This document shows, in pieces, positions 34,001 through 42,500 of a stretch of DNA of 64,000 nt (position 1 is its first letter; every line of letters starts with the position of its first letter). The stretch is taken from contig NC_088302.1 of NCBI RefSeq assembly GCF_032854445.1, positions 56,274,237 through 56,338,236 on the forward strand. The letters are read 5' to 3'. A program made the translations under genes and the position numbers. The notes beneath the pieces are model-generated. The model was not told where the DNA came from. It saw only the letters and a program-made list of their open reading frames with translations, and ran no database searches. The stretch is from Liolophura sinensis. Lineage: Eukaryota; Mollusca; Polyplacophora; Chitonida; Chitonidae.

Positions 34001-36483
34001 TGATGTCTTCATAATTTGTAGATAACATATTGTCTTGTTCTTCCCACACCAGACATCGATGAGAACTCCATCCCTCACACACTGAGTCTGATCCACCCTA
34101 AGCTGGAGTACCAGCTGTTACTGGCCAAGAAAGTCCAGCTAATAGATGGCCTCAGGGTAGGTATAATGTACAGTCACAGGGACTACGGAGGGTAACACAG
34201 TCCCAGACACTACAGACTATAATACAGTCCCAGAGACTACAGAGTATAATACATGGTTCCACAGACTACAGAGTATAACACACAGTCCCAGAGACTACAG
34301 AGTATAACACACTGTTCCAGAGACAACAGAGTATAACACACAGTCCCAGAGACTACAGAGTATAACACACTGTTCCAGAGACAACAGAGTATAACACAGT
34401 CCCAGAGACTACAGAGTATAACACACAGTCTCAGAGACTACAGAGTATAACACACAGCCCCAGAGACTACAGAGTATAACACATGGTTCCACAGACTACA
34501 GAGTATAACACACAGTCCCAGAGACTACAGATTATAACACACTGTTCCAGAGACAACAGAGTATAACACACAGTCCCAGAGACTACAGAGTATAACACAC
34601 GGTTCCAGAGTATAACACACAGTCCCAGAGACTACAGAGTATAACACACAGTCTCAGAGACTACAGAGTATAACACACAGTCTCAGAGACAGACTACAGA
34701 ATATAACACTCGGTTCCAGGGTATAACACACAGTCCCAGAGACTACAGAGTATAACACACAGTCCCAGAGACTACAGAGTATAATACACAGTCTCAGAGA
34801 CTACAGAATATAACACACGGTTCCAGAGTATAACACACAGTCCCAGAGACCACAGAGTATAACACACAGTCTCAGAGACTACACAGTATAACACACAGTC
34901 CCAGAGACTACACAGTATAACACACAGTCCCAGAGACTACAGAGTATAATACACAGTCTCAGAGACCACAGAGTATAACACACAGTCCCAGAGACTACAC
35001 AGTATAACACACAGTCCCAGAGACTACACAGTATAACACACAGTCCCAGAGACTACATTAAAATATGAAGCGCAGGAGATGTGGGTTCAATTCCCTGGCT
35101 TTAACAGAGTTTTTCTCTGCTCTTATTGTTCGTTGTGCCTTTCTGATAGCACTTTGAATCGGTTATGGGGATAACTTGTCCACATATATGGCTTACAAGA
35201 CTGTAATGTAACACCCAGATAAATTCATCACTGACTTGTGAAGGTCAGTGTCATTAGGTTTCCTCAATCCATAATACTGACTGCCATCGTATCAGTGAAA
35301 ATTGTTTCAGCATGTTACCAAACAAAAATCAAACAAATCAGTGTACACATGTATTTGTACAGATGTGTGTCTATTAAAAGACAATGCATGTCTGTATCTA
35401 GGGGAGATAACCATGTTTCATTGACTGACTTCTAACTGAGTGTGTGTTGTACCTGACCAGGAGATGCAGGTCCATGAGAGTGACCTAAGCTTTATGTCAC
35501 CTGAATACAGACAAATCCTGGACAATGCTGAGGCTCTGCAGATAGAGTTCAAACAACAGCCCTGTCACCTTGAGAGGCTCTACGGTATCCTTTTTCACCC
35601 CTGGGCTCTTCATACAGTGGCTGAGTCGTTCTGTGAAGTAGCTATATGTATGCACTAGGGCAGTTATTTGGTATTTAAATGGCAGGGATGAGAATTTCGG
35701 CTGATGAATTGATTTCAGGTGAGAAATCTTGACTTTCAAACTGCCTAATCTTTCACAATGATGGCCACAACTAATCATTTACTAATGGGAGTCAGTTAGT
35801 GGTAGAAGAAAGTTTACTGATTTTAAAGGAGAAAATTCTCTTTCCAGAAGAACTGTGCCTATGTGTCTGAAGGTTCTAGTCCTAGATTTTTTAATAGTCA
35901 TACTCCTGAAGTATCTGAGTCTAGCTTAGTGTTATGAAATTCATGGGTTTGTAGTACACAAAGGTTAGTGCCTACATTTGTAACTTGGTGAGTTTCACCC
36001 AATTTAGCTTTTCAATCATTTGTTTGCCGCCAAGCATTTACCTGTACATTGATGATTGTCTCTTTGCATAGGCTATTCCAAAGTAATGTGTTCTTCAAAG
36101 CGGTGATAGCAATATTGCCTATGTATGTTGCTATGGTGGTTATAATCAATGAACCTTGCCATCGCTTTCTGAACGTGGGCTTCGGATGGTCTATTACTCA
36201 AAATCAGTAAATTTTATCCAGTCACCAAGCGAACACAAACAAAAGTAGAGTCAACGTAATAACACTTGAGGAGAAAAACTTTGATGTTTATGGTCAGCAT
36301 AAGAATGTACAGCTTCTGTAATTGATTTACCTTAACGCCTGCTCAGGTATGATCACAGATCTCTTCATTGACAAGTTCAAGTTCAAAGGTCAGAATGTCA
36401 AAGGGAAAGTACCGGCTCTTTTGGAGATTCTGGACAACTATGATCTCACAAATCTCATCACGTTTTTCCAGACAGCTTCATGA
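10061..36483 (+). CDS. BBS7: Bardet-Biedl syndrome 7 protein homologue (BBSome subunit), 19 exons
   Basis: BBS7 is a BBSome subunit that carries membrane cargo in cilia. Exons: 10061-10095, 12243-12302, 15356-15418, 15726-15901, 17688-17874, 19039-19111, 19460-19526, 20322-20371, 21201-21331, 23551-23635, 25622-25721, 30390-30582, 30969-31043, 32828-33030, 33320-33484, 33836-33945, 34053-34156, 35461-35584, 36347-36483. Exons 2-19 join in phase through GT-AG sites and give 700 residues (human BBS7 is 715). Signatures include [35 protein letters not shown] (N-terminal beta-propeller), [15 protein letters not shown] (coiled coil), [35 protein letters not shown] and [20 protein letters not shown]. 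Exon 1 reads MEMNLS, then needs one extra base (near 10076-10079) to continue RVDYVQ, so the start is frameshifted here. Introns 4, 5, 10, 11, 13 and 17 hold long tandem arrays. Confidence 0.95.
11100..12230. other. BBS7 intron 1, nothing specific recognised
   Basis: The 2.1-kb intron (10096-12242) is AT-rich with short poly-T/poly-A stretches. No repeat unit, SINE or nested exon is recognised. Confidence 0.5.
12619..13486. mobile_element. Non-autonomous DNA transposon, hAT-like, in BBS7 intron 2
   Basis: The left end is CAGGGTTCGCACGG, followed by phrases of the type CCTTGAAAGTACGG and GTGCTTGAATTTGACC. The right end mirrors these (CTTGAAAGTACTTGAAAAGT, then GGCGTACGAACTCAG). Inner end sequences GTTCGCACG and CGTACGAAC are inverted with one change. 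Flanks GCTGTTAG (left) and GCGTGTTAG (right) resemble an 8-bp target duplication, as for hAT elements. No transposase frame is seen. Confidence 0.55.
14395..14650 (+). repeat. Dispersed repeat, copy 1 (BBS7 intron 2)
   Basis: It contains GACAGGCGGCCAACCTATGG, GGTTACCTGCAG, GTGGTGTCATTTAAA and AGCTCAAATCCGTTGACATC. The same phrases appear in reverse complement at 44580-44828. It is an interspersed repeat of unknown class. The 114-codon frame at 14190-14534 overlaps it and is not considered a gene. Confidence 0.6.
16131..17480 (+). repeat. 75-bp minisatellite, 18 copies (BBS7 intron 4)
   Basis: A highly uniform 75-bp unit is repeated 18 times. Because 75 is a multiple of three, a 468-codon frame stays open on the plus strand (unit reads [10 protein letters not shown] then [15 protein letters not shown]) and shorter frames open on the minus strand. 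The array starts 230 bp after the exon 4 donor and ends 207 bp before the exon 5 acceptor. It does not resemble either exon. I treat the frame as non-coding, since flanking exons 4 and 5 join in phase without it. Confidence 0.9.
17594..17716 (+). repeat. 47-bp triplication of the exon 5 acceptor (BBS7)
   Basis: Three head-to-tail copies of exactly 47-bp spacing begin at 17594, 17641 and 17688. Each starts like exon 5 (GTGGG.G...TGCTGA.CT) and the first two run through a pyrimidine stretch to TTTTTCAG or TTTTCAG. The third copy is the true exon 5 start. The acceptor ending at 17640 would add 47 nt and shift the frame, so the 17687 acceptor is the one that preserves BBS7. Confidence 0.85.
18317..19025 (+). 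repeat. 52-bp minisatellite, ~13 copies (BBS7 intron 5)
   Basis: The unit includes CCCAGATTGTATTGATCTAA, ACCTGTCAGTCATCC and TTAGACATGTGACACTA, with exact 52-bp spacing between successive CCCAGATT phrases. It runs up to the exon 6 acceptor: the last decayed unit (TTACCCAGGGTTGTTCATTC) leads directly into CGCAG at 19038. Confidence 0.9.
19938..20272 (+). mobile_element. tRNA-derived SINE, family B, full length
   Basis: The head GGCCCTGATAGCACAGTTGG, TTGAGCATCCGCTTCGGGAG and a box-B-like AGATCCAGAGTCAATCC are tRNA-like. The body includes GCTTGGCATTCAGCATGAAG and the tail AAGTACGATGTTAAACCCC, followed by CACT repeats. An opposite-strand copy lies at 39848-40202. It is unrelated in sequence to family A. 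Confidence 0.75.
20560..20872 (+). mobile_element. SINE family B relative (BBS7 intron 8)
   Basis: It shares the family B layout: GATTGGCACTCAGTAATGAA, then a body ending in CATGTGACTGAAAAG, TTCAGTACGATATTAAACCC and a CATA run. The middle differs (GTGTCATGTCTGGTGTCTTC), matching in reverse the sequence near 42545-42600, so it is a subfamily. Confidence 0.6.
21340..23150. other. BBS7 intron 9, mostly unique sequence
   Basis: AT-rich intron with no gene or long array. Repeats in it are the SINE fragments listed next to it. Confidence 0.5.
23160..23278 (+). mobile_element. SINE family A, 3' half
   Basis: It contains CCAGCAACCTGCAGATG, CCACCATACTGCTGGCCGTC, TATAAGTGAATTATTCATGA and GTACAGCATAAAACACCAAT, followed by an AAAT run. 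Confidence 0.7.
23350..23512 (+). mobile_element. SINE family A, middle portion
   Basis: It contains GGAGCTTCTCACCAATGCGG, CATCTCATGCTGGCTTTCTC and CCAACCATAATGCTGGCCAC. The 5' head and the tail are missing. It sits about 40 bp before the exon 10 acceptor of BBS7. Confidence 0.65.
24660..25295 (+). repeat. ~26-bp tandem repeat in two blocks (BBS7 intron 10)
   Basis: Block 1 (about 24660-24890) repeats GAGTTCAGATAGGGATTGCA. Block 2 (about 25000-25295) repeats GAGATCAGGTTGGGATTGCA plus TTACTA. Both are variants of one unit split by a SINE fragment at 24893-24998. Confidence 0.8.
24893..24998 (-). mobile_element. SINE family A fragment within the 26-bp array
   Basis: The reverse complement of the family A 3' part is present: ATGTTTTACGAGGTACTCAA, CACGATGGTGGCCAGACG and TTGCTGGCAGACCTTCCCAC. 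It interrupts the tandem array, so it inserted after the array existed. Confidence 0.65.
25722..29855 (+). repeat. 59-bp minisatellite carrying the exon 11 donor, ~70 copies (BBS7 intron 11)
   Basis: The unit (59 bp, with 53- and 55-bp variants) reads CATAGACCCAACCACACAGG, GCAAGATTATTCACCTCAAG, then TGAGTACATGAACCACAGC. It copies the last ~40 bp of exon 11 (ATAGACCCAACCACACAAGG ... CACCTCAA) plus its donor GTGAGT. The first copy is the exon itself. Most copies keep GTGAGT; one subset has GCGAGT and has lost the GT. Variant units (CCATCACAGACATGACC) recur in groups, showing higher-order structure. Confidence 0.95.
29860..30380. other. Unique part of BBS7 intron 11
   Basis: About 0.5 kb of non-repetitive AT-rich sequence between the array and the exon 12 acceptor. 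No nested gene is seen. Confidence 0.5.
31020..32600 (+). repeat. 39-bp minisatellite carrying the exon 13 donor, ~40 copies (BBS7 intron 13)
   Basis: The unit is CTACACCGCCTGTAACCCTG, AGGTAAGCTAATCATGCCC, 39 bp by spacing. It copies the exon 13 3' end (TACAGCGCCTGTAACCCTGAG) plus donor GTAAGC and the first intron bases. The exon is copy zero. Nearly every unit keeps GAG/GTAAGC. Read in the exon frame, every unit contains a TAA stop. Confidence 0.95.
34157..35055 (+). repeat. 29-bp minisatellite starting at the exon 17 donor, ~30 copies (BBS7 intron 17)
   Basis: The unit is TATAACACACAGTCCCAGAG plus ACTACAGAG. The array begins within about six bases of the exon 17 donor: GTAGGTATAATGTACAGTCA is already a diverged unit. 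Exon end CTCAGG may correspond to unit CTACAGAG, but this is too short to be sure that the exon tail is part of the unit. The rest of the intron to 35460 is unique. Confidence 0.9.
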
Positions 36484-37120
36484 TACCTGGTACAGGGATG
36501 GGGGCTTTCTGGCCACAGATACATGTACATACAAAACATGATCTGTACCATAAGCTGTAAACGTGCTCTTATCAGTCATGTTGACGACGTTCAGTCCTAG
36601 CTTGTAATGTGGGCATACGCCGTACATGTACTGTTTATTATGATCTGACACATCTTCACTTTGTTCTAGGAATTTAGACTTGTATGGACCGTTTGTTAAC
36701 CCTCTTTGATCTTCCTAGAAATGTCAACACTCATATAAACACAGGCAAAGCATAAATACCATGTACATGTATAATGGTAGTTTTCTGGATGAAGGCCTGG
36801 ATCATGACCAAATATGTAATGGATTCGAGCCTAGTCCAGTGCCAAGCTTTCGACACACTATCATGTAAATCTGTCGTGCATAACTTTCCTGTAAAGTTGC
36901 TGACAGTCCGACACTGACAGATAAGTAAATGCACAATGAACCTGTGTGGCTGATGTAAATATCAGCTTTGTATAATACATGTAAATACATACCGTACTGA
37001 TGGAATGAGTGTTAGATGAATCTCACCAGCAGCTGGCTAGCCTTTATGTTCAACCCCTGCTTAATTGGGAAGGTCACATTTTTAGGTAAACCTCATAAAA
37101 ACTGTTGTTCTGGTTATGCC
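36484..37120. other. BBS7 3' flank / likely 3'UTR
   Basis: Sequence after the BBS7 stop. No canonical AATAAA was found close to the stop, so the transcript end cannot be placed. Confidence 0.4.
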
Positions 37121-37124
37121 ATCC

Positions 37125-37330
37125 AGTGGCCCCCGTGGCCGAAGACTTTAGCACGCCAGCGCGGCCCAATGACCCACGAGCCTCTCACCAGTCTGGTCGC
37201 TGTGAAATTAAGTCCAGCTCATGCTGGCTACCTCTCAGGCTATACTTGGGAAGATATGCAGATGGTCGTAGGTTCCCCTTGGTTCTGCCTTGTTTCCTCC
37301 CACCCTAATGCTGGCTGTCGTTGCTGCCAT
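37125..37330 (+). mobile_element. SINE family A, near full length without tail
   Basis: Head CCCCGTGGCCGAAGACTTTA, then CACCAGTCTGGTCGCTGTGA, GTCCAGCTCATGCTGGCTAC and CCACCCTAATGCTGGCTGTC. The overlapping frames (37016-37339 and 37105-37308) are by-products of the SINE. Confidence 0.75.
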
Positions 37331-37339
37331 GTGGTTTAG

Positions 37340-38670
37340 AATTTTCTACACCTCTTTTTGTTAAAGTATAAGAGGACGAATATATATATAAATATGTTTA
37401 TTATATGAGAAGAGAACTAAAATACTTACTGTAATGAAAAAAAAAATTAAAAAATTAAAGTCACAATTAAAATCTTTACAACTCGTTCATCTTCGATTTT
37501 TGTTTCTACATGAAGGTGTCTTATCCCATCTATTGCAGAGAAATGTGATTGAATTGGAAAAAAACATTTAAATGCATAGTTCCCACCAACATCACACGTA
37601 GTTTTTATTCTCATGAAATCCATTAGGAACTCTCTAGGAACAGTCTACTGGAGACTGGAAATACCTCTATAAAGATGATTCTGCCTAGCAGAAATAATAT
37701 CCAATATTACAGCAAGATCATGAATGCGAGTACTTAAAGGTGGGGAAAACAACAATAACACATTTATTCGCTGATGGCTGACAGACCTAAACATTGCATG
37801 AAGTTCAGATGAAAGAGTGTGCAGTTCGTTGTGAATATGGTCTTGATTCATATTAAATATAAAATCAAATAAACAAAAACTGGTCCAGGGTGGCAGAAGC
37901 TAGACTGAAGGGAAAAGCTCACTGGTAAAATGATAGTGAAAGGACATCTGTGGTAAACAAAATTTACAAGAGCGAAAACAAAACCATTAGGCATGTTAGG
38001 AATATAAACTTTATTGTGCTTGACAGCATATACAGCTAATACTGTAAATGTGACCTGAAATCCACAGCAAGTAAATGAATTCTCCAGAACAGAACTAAAA
38101 CAAATCAGTGTAAAACATGTTAATATTTCTGTCTCTGTACGTGCTGTTGTGGACAGTGCAAATTTCAGATATCAGTAGCTACCATAAAGACTAAAATCAC
38201 CAATAATATAACATATATAACCCAGCATGCGTACTGTGCAATGTTTTTGACTGCAAAATAAATGTTATAAAATGTGAAAATCCTATTATTTCCCTTAAAA
38301 CCTATCACAGTATATTTACATGTTGTGATGCATGTACTTTCCCTGTACTTTAGTGTTACCATAAATCATAACATGGAAACATTTCACTTCTGAGCAAATT
38401 TGAAAAAACTTCAAAATAAAACACTGGCCAAACACAAAACGAGCTAAACTGACACGTAAAAACACACACTGAATGCATTAAAATGTTCCGGTTACTGTAC
38501 AGTACAACCTGAAGGATTCTTCACACCATTATCAACAAACTGATAAAACTGAACAAGTCCCTGAAGTGTCAATACGATAATTATCCCAAAACGCTTTTAT
38601 AAAGAAAAACATATTCATGTACATATTTTATCAAAATAAGGTAAAAACTGATTTCATTTGATATGTTGTA
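37340..38670. other. Intergenic between convergent BBS7 and the MAPEG gene
   Basis: AT-rich with poly-A/poly-T stretches, and no exon recognised. A reverse-strand AATAAA near 38004-38009 could be a distal poly(A) signal for the MAPEG gene. Confidence 0.4.
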
Positions 38671-38676
38671 CCTGGA

Positions 38677-39188
38677 TGTGGTAGGGGGTACAGTGTGGAT
38701 GTGGTAGGAGGCACAGTGTGGATGTGGTAGGGGATGTGGTAGGGGGTACAGTGTGGATGTGGTAGGGGGTACAGTGTGGATGTGGTAGGAGGCACAGTGT
38801 GGATGTGGTAGGGGGTACAGTGTGGATGTGGTAGGGGATGTGGTAGGGGGTACAGTGTGGATGTGGTAGGGGGTACAGTGTGGATGTGGTAGGAGGCACA
38901 GTGTGGATGTGGTAGGAGGCACAGTGTGGATGTGGTAGGGGATGTGGTAGGGGGTACAGTGTGGATGTGGTAGGGGGTACAGTGTGGATGTGGTAGGGGG
39001 TACAGTGTGGATGTGGTAGGGGATGTGGTAGGGGGTACAGTGTGGATGTGGTAGGGGATGTGGTAGGGGTTACAGTGTGGATGTGGTAGGGGGTACAGTG
39101 TGGATGTGGTAGGGGGTACAGTGTGGTAGGGGGTACAGTGTGGATGTGGTAGGGGGTACAGTGTGGATGTGGTAGGAGGCACAGTGTG
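38677..39188. repeat. 23-bp G-rich minisatellite, ~20 copies
   Basis: The unit is GGATGTGGTAGGGGGTACAG plus TGT, mixed with a 12-bp short form GGATGTGGTAGG and a variant GGAGGCACAG. Reverse-strand frames of 81-183 codons (PPTTSTLYPLPHPHC-type) come from it. It lies between convergent gene ends, about 350 bp past the MAPEG gene stop, possibly in a long 3'UTR. Confidence 0.9.
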
Positions 39189-39348
39189 TTATATAAAAAT
39201 TATCTATGTAAAAAGTAACTGTACATGTATTGGTAAATCTAGTTTATGTAGGTGTACAAACCCAGCTGGCATATTGGGAGAGAAACACAGTCAGTAGTAC
39301 CCTAATTCCTAAACCTTTTCGCATATGAAAAAGCAATCTTCAGTGCAA

Positions 39349-39354
39349 TTTATT
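39349..39354 (-). terminator. Possible poly(A) signal for the MAPEG gene
   Basis: Reverse-strand AATAAA about 185 bp past the stop at 39539. The position is typical, but there is no transcript evidence. Confidence 0.35.
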
Positions 39355-39538
39355 CACATATTTAATTTGATTTTGGAGACAAAACTGCATTGGTTGGATT
39401 GGCCAGTTTTTAGGGCTTCGCAAAAAGTATAATTTTATCTGTCTACACAGAATAATACCTTCAGAATATGCTAAAATAAACACCTTGCAAACACGTGAAA
39501 AGGTTGAAGAATGACAATAGAGACTTCTACTTTACTTA

Positions 39539-42500
39539 TTAAAAGTTGAGATACTTCTTAGCGATGTTAGCTTTGATATCAATGCCTGCATAAGATGCCA
39601 GTAGTGTGTTCACAATGCCTGCCAAAGACAGCACCAGGAACACCTGAAGGGCCAGCACAGATTTCTTAAAAGCACCAAGTCTGAAAAAAAAAGAATTAAT
39701 AACGAAGTTACACAACTGCATGAGGCAATTCTTTAAGTCAAAATATAGAGTGATGCTGTCTGTACCAGTCAACTCCAGGTATGAAAAAGTTTGTGCATGC
39801 ATGTAGTCATTTGGGGATAGGGGTGTGTGTGGAGGGTGGGGGGGGGGGGAGTGAGAGAGTGCTCAGGGTTTAACGTTGTACAGCACAATTTTTCAGTCAT
39901 ATGACGACAAAGGAGTGCATGTACATGTAACCTGCCTCCTTGTTGCAGGACAGATTTCCACCTCTCTTTTATCTAGTGCTGCTTCACTGAGATGACTTAG
40001 CATAGGCAAGTAAGGCACCCCACCCGAGCCATTATATTGATATGGGTCAACCAGACGTTGGACTCTCCCCTTAATGCTGAATGCCAAACAAGGAAGCTAC
40101 AACTTCCTCTTTTAAGGTCTTAGGTGTGTGACCCAACCAAGGATTGACCCTGGATCTACTGCTCCCTGAAGCGGACGATCTAGCAACTAAGCCATCAGGG
40201 TCAGAAAAGGGGGGTTAGGGGCAGGCATCGGGGGAGTTGCTCACCTCTTTTCAGTGGCCTCTGCATAACCGTTAAAATACTCCTCTCTCGCATAAATGTA
40301 AAAGAGACCAACTAAAGCAGCCACAACTGAAAAATAAAAAAATAATGATTATCAGTTTTACGTCAATCCACAGTTGATTCATCAATTTATTTGAGTGCTC
40401 ATCTGGATGATTGCAACTACACTGACAATAGTGCTTAATGCATCAACTGAAAATATTTACTTACTTAATTTATCATAGTTTTATGCTGTCCTCAAGAATA
40501 TTTCACTTACATCTTATACAACCTGGGACTAAGGTAAGTCTGTTATCTTTATGGTCCAGCACAGGCCAGCGTTATGGTGGGAGGAAACCCACGACCATCA
40601 GCAGGTTGCTGGAAAACCTTGCCAAGTGCGACCAGAGAGGAAGCCAGCATGAGCTGGACTTAAACTCGCAGTGAGCGTATTGGAGAGAGGCTCCTGGGCC
40701 TTTGTGCTCCGCTAGCACGCTAAACCACTAGGCCAGAGAGGCCCCCAGAGTCTGAAAATAATACATGTATAAGCAACACTTTTACATAATTGTGATGTGG
40801 TGACCCTTTTGAGGTTTGAACCCATGGCATTTGGGACAATAGTCTGTGACTTTGTAACTTCATGACTTTGATAGGATACAGAAATAATTAGTATCAATTC
40901 CACCATATATTTCCGTATGATATCACTGAATGACCACGTAACAGAAAACCCATCAATGACTGATGCTGTCCAATTAAAGCAGATAATTTTGTCTGCTATG
41001 GGATAATAGCCAGTACACTGCTATAACATATATTCATATAGTCTTCGTATATGTACAGGTAGTAAGAAAAGTGAATGACATCACAGGGACTATCTCAAGC
41101 AACACAAGCTGCATTAAGCTCCAAAACTAAACTTCAAGCACTAAATCAAAACGAAATCCTCATCAGCCAGGTTGCAGAGAGCCCATACCCTCTGCCTTGT
41201 TTATACACAAACTATTACCATGTACATGTTTACATGTGGTATGCATTTATCACCTGTGTTCACTAAGTCTGATTACCAGAATATTCTGTATCACAAAGTG
41301 TTCCAGTCATGCCTTAATTGAGAAATAGCCCTCACACCCACAGGTAGTGTTCACTAAGTCTGATTACCAGAATATTCTGTATCACAAAATGTTCTAGTCA
41401 CACCTTAATTGAGAAATAGCCCACACACCCACAGGTAGTGTTCACTAAGTGTGATTACCAGACTATTCTGTATCACAAAACGTTCTAGTCAAACCTTAAC
41501 TGAGAAATAGCCCACACACCCACAGGTAGTGTTGAGTAAGTTTGATTACCAGAATATTCTGTATCACAAAACGTTCTAGTCACACCTTAATTGAGAAATA
41601 GCCCACACACCCACAGGTAGTGTTCACTAAGTGTGATTACCAGACTATTCTGTATCACAAAACGTTCTAGTCACACCTTAATTGAGAAATAGCCCACACA
41701 CCCACAGGTAGTGTTCACTAAGTGTGATTACCAGACTATTCTGTACCACAAAACGTTCTAGTCACACCTTAATTGAGAAATAGCCCACACACCCACAGGT
41801 AGTGTTCACTAAGTGTGATTACCAGAATAGTCTGTATCACAAAACGTTCTAGTCACACCTTAACTGAGAAATAGCCCACACACCCACAGGTAGTGTTCAC
41901 TAAGTGTGATTACCAGACTATTCTGTATCACAAAACGTTCTAGTCACACCTTAACTGAGAAATAGCCCACACACCCACAGGTAGTGTTCACTAAGTGTGA
42001 TTACCAGACTATTCTGTATCACAAAGCGTTCTAGTCACACCTTAATTGAGAAATAGCCCACACACCCACAGGTAATGTTGAGTAAGTTTGATTACCAGAC
42101 TATTCTGTATCACAAAGCGTTCTAGTCACACCTTAATTGAGAAATAGCCCACAAACCCACAGGTAGTGTTGAGTAAGTTTGATTACCAGAATATTCTGTA
42201 TGACAAAACTTTCTAGTCACTCCTTAATTGAGAAATAGCCCACACACCCACAGGTAGTGTTGAGTAAGTTTGATTACCAGACTATTCTGTATCACAAAGC
42301 GTTCTAGTCATACCTTGATTGAAAAATAGCCCAGACACCCACAGGCACACCAGAAACACTGGGAAGAACTCTAAAGTGTTTTGTCTGCAAAATAAACACA
42401 CGATTCAGAAGTAAGTAGAGTATGTAGGCCTATGCCTGACGTTTTATGTCGCACTTAACAATTTAGGAAGTATCGGTACATTGGGTACATGTACATATAC

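Noticed and set aside
38581-39182. Reverse-strand ORFs of 81-183 codons
   Set aside because: All lie within the 23-bp/12-bp G-rich tandem array, and several overlapping frames show the same pattern.
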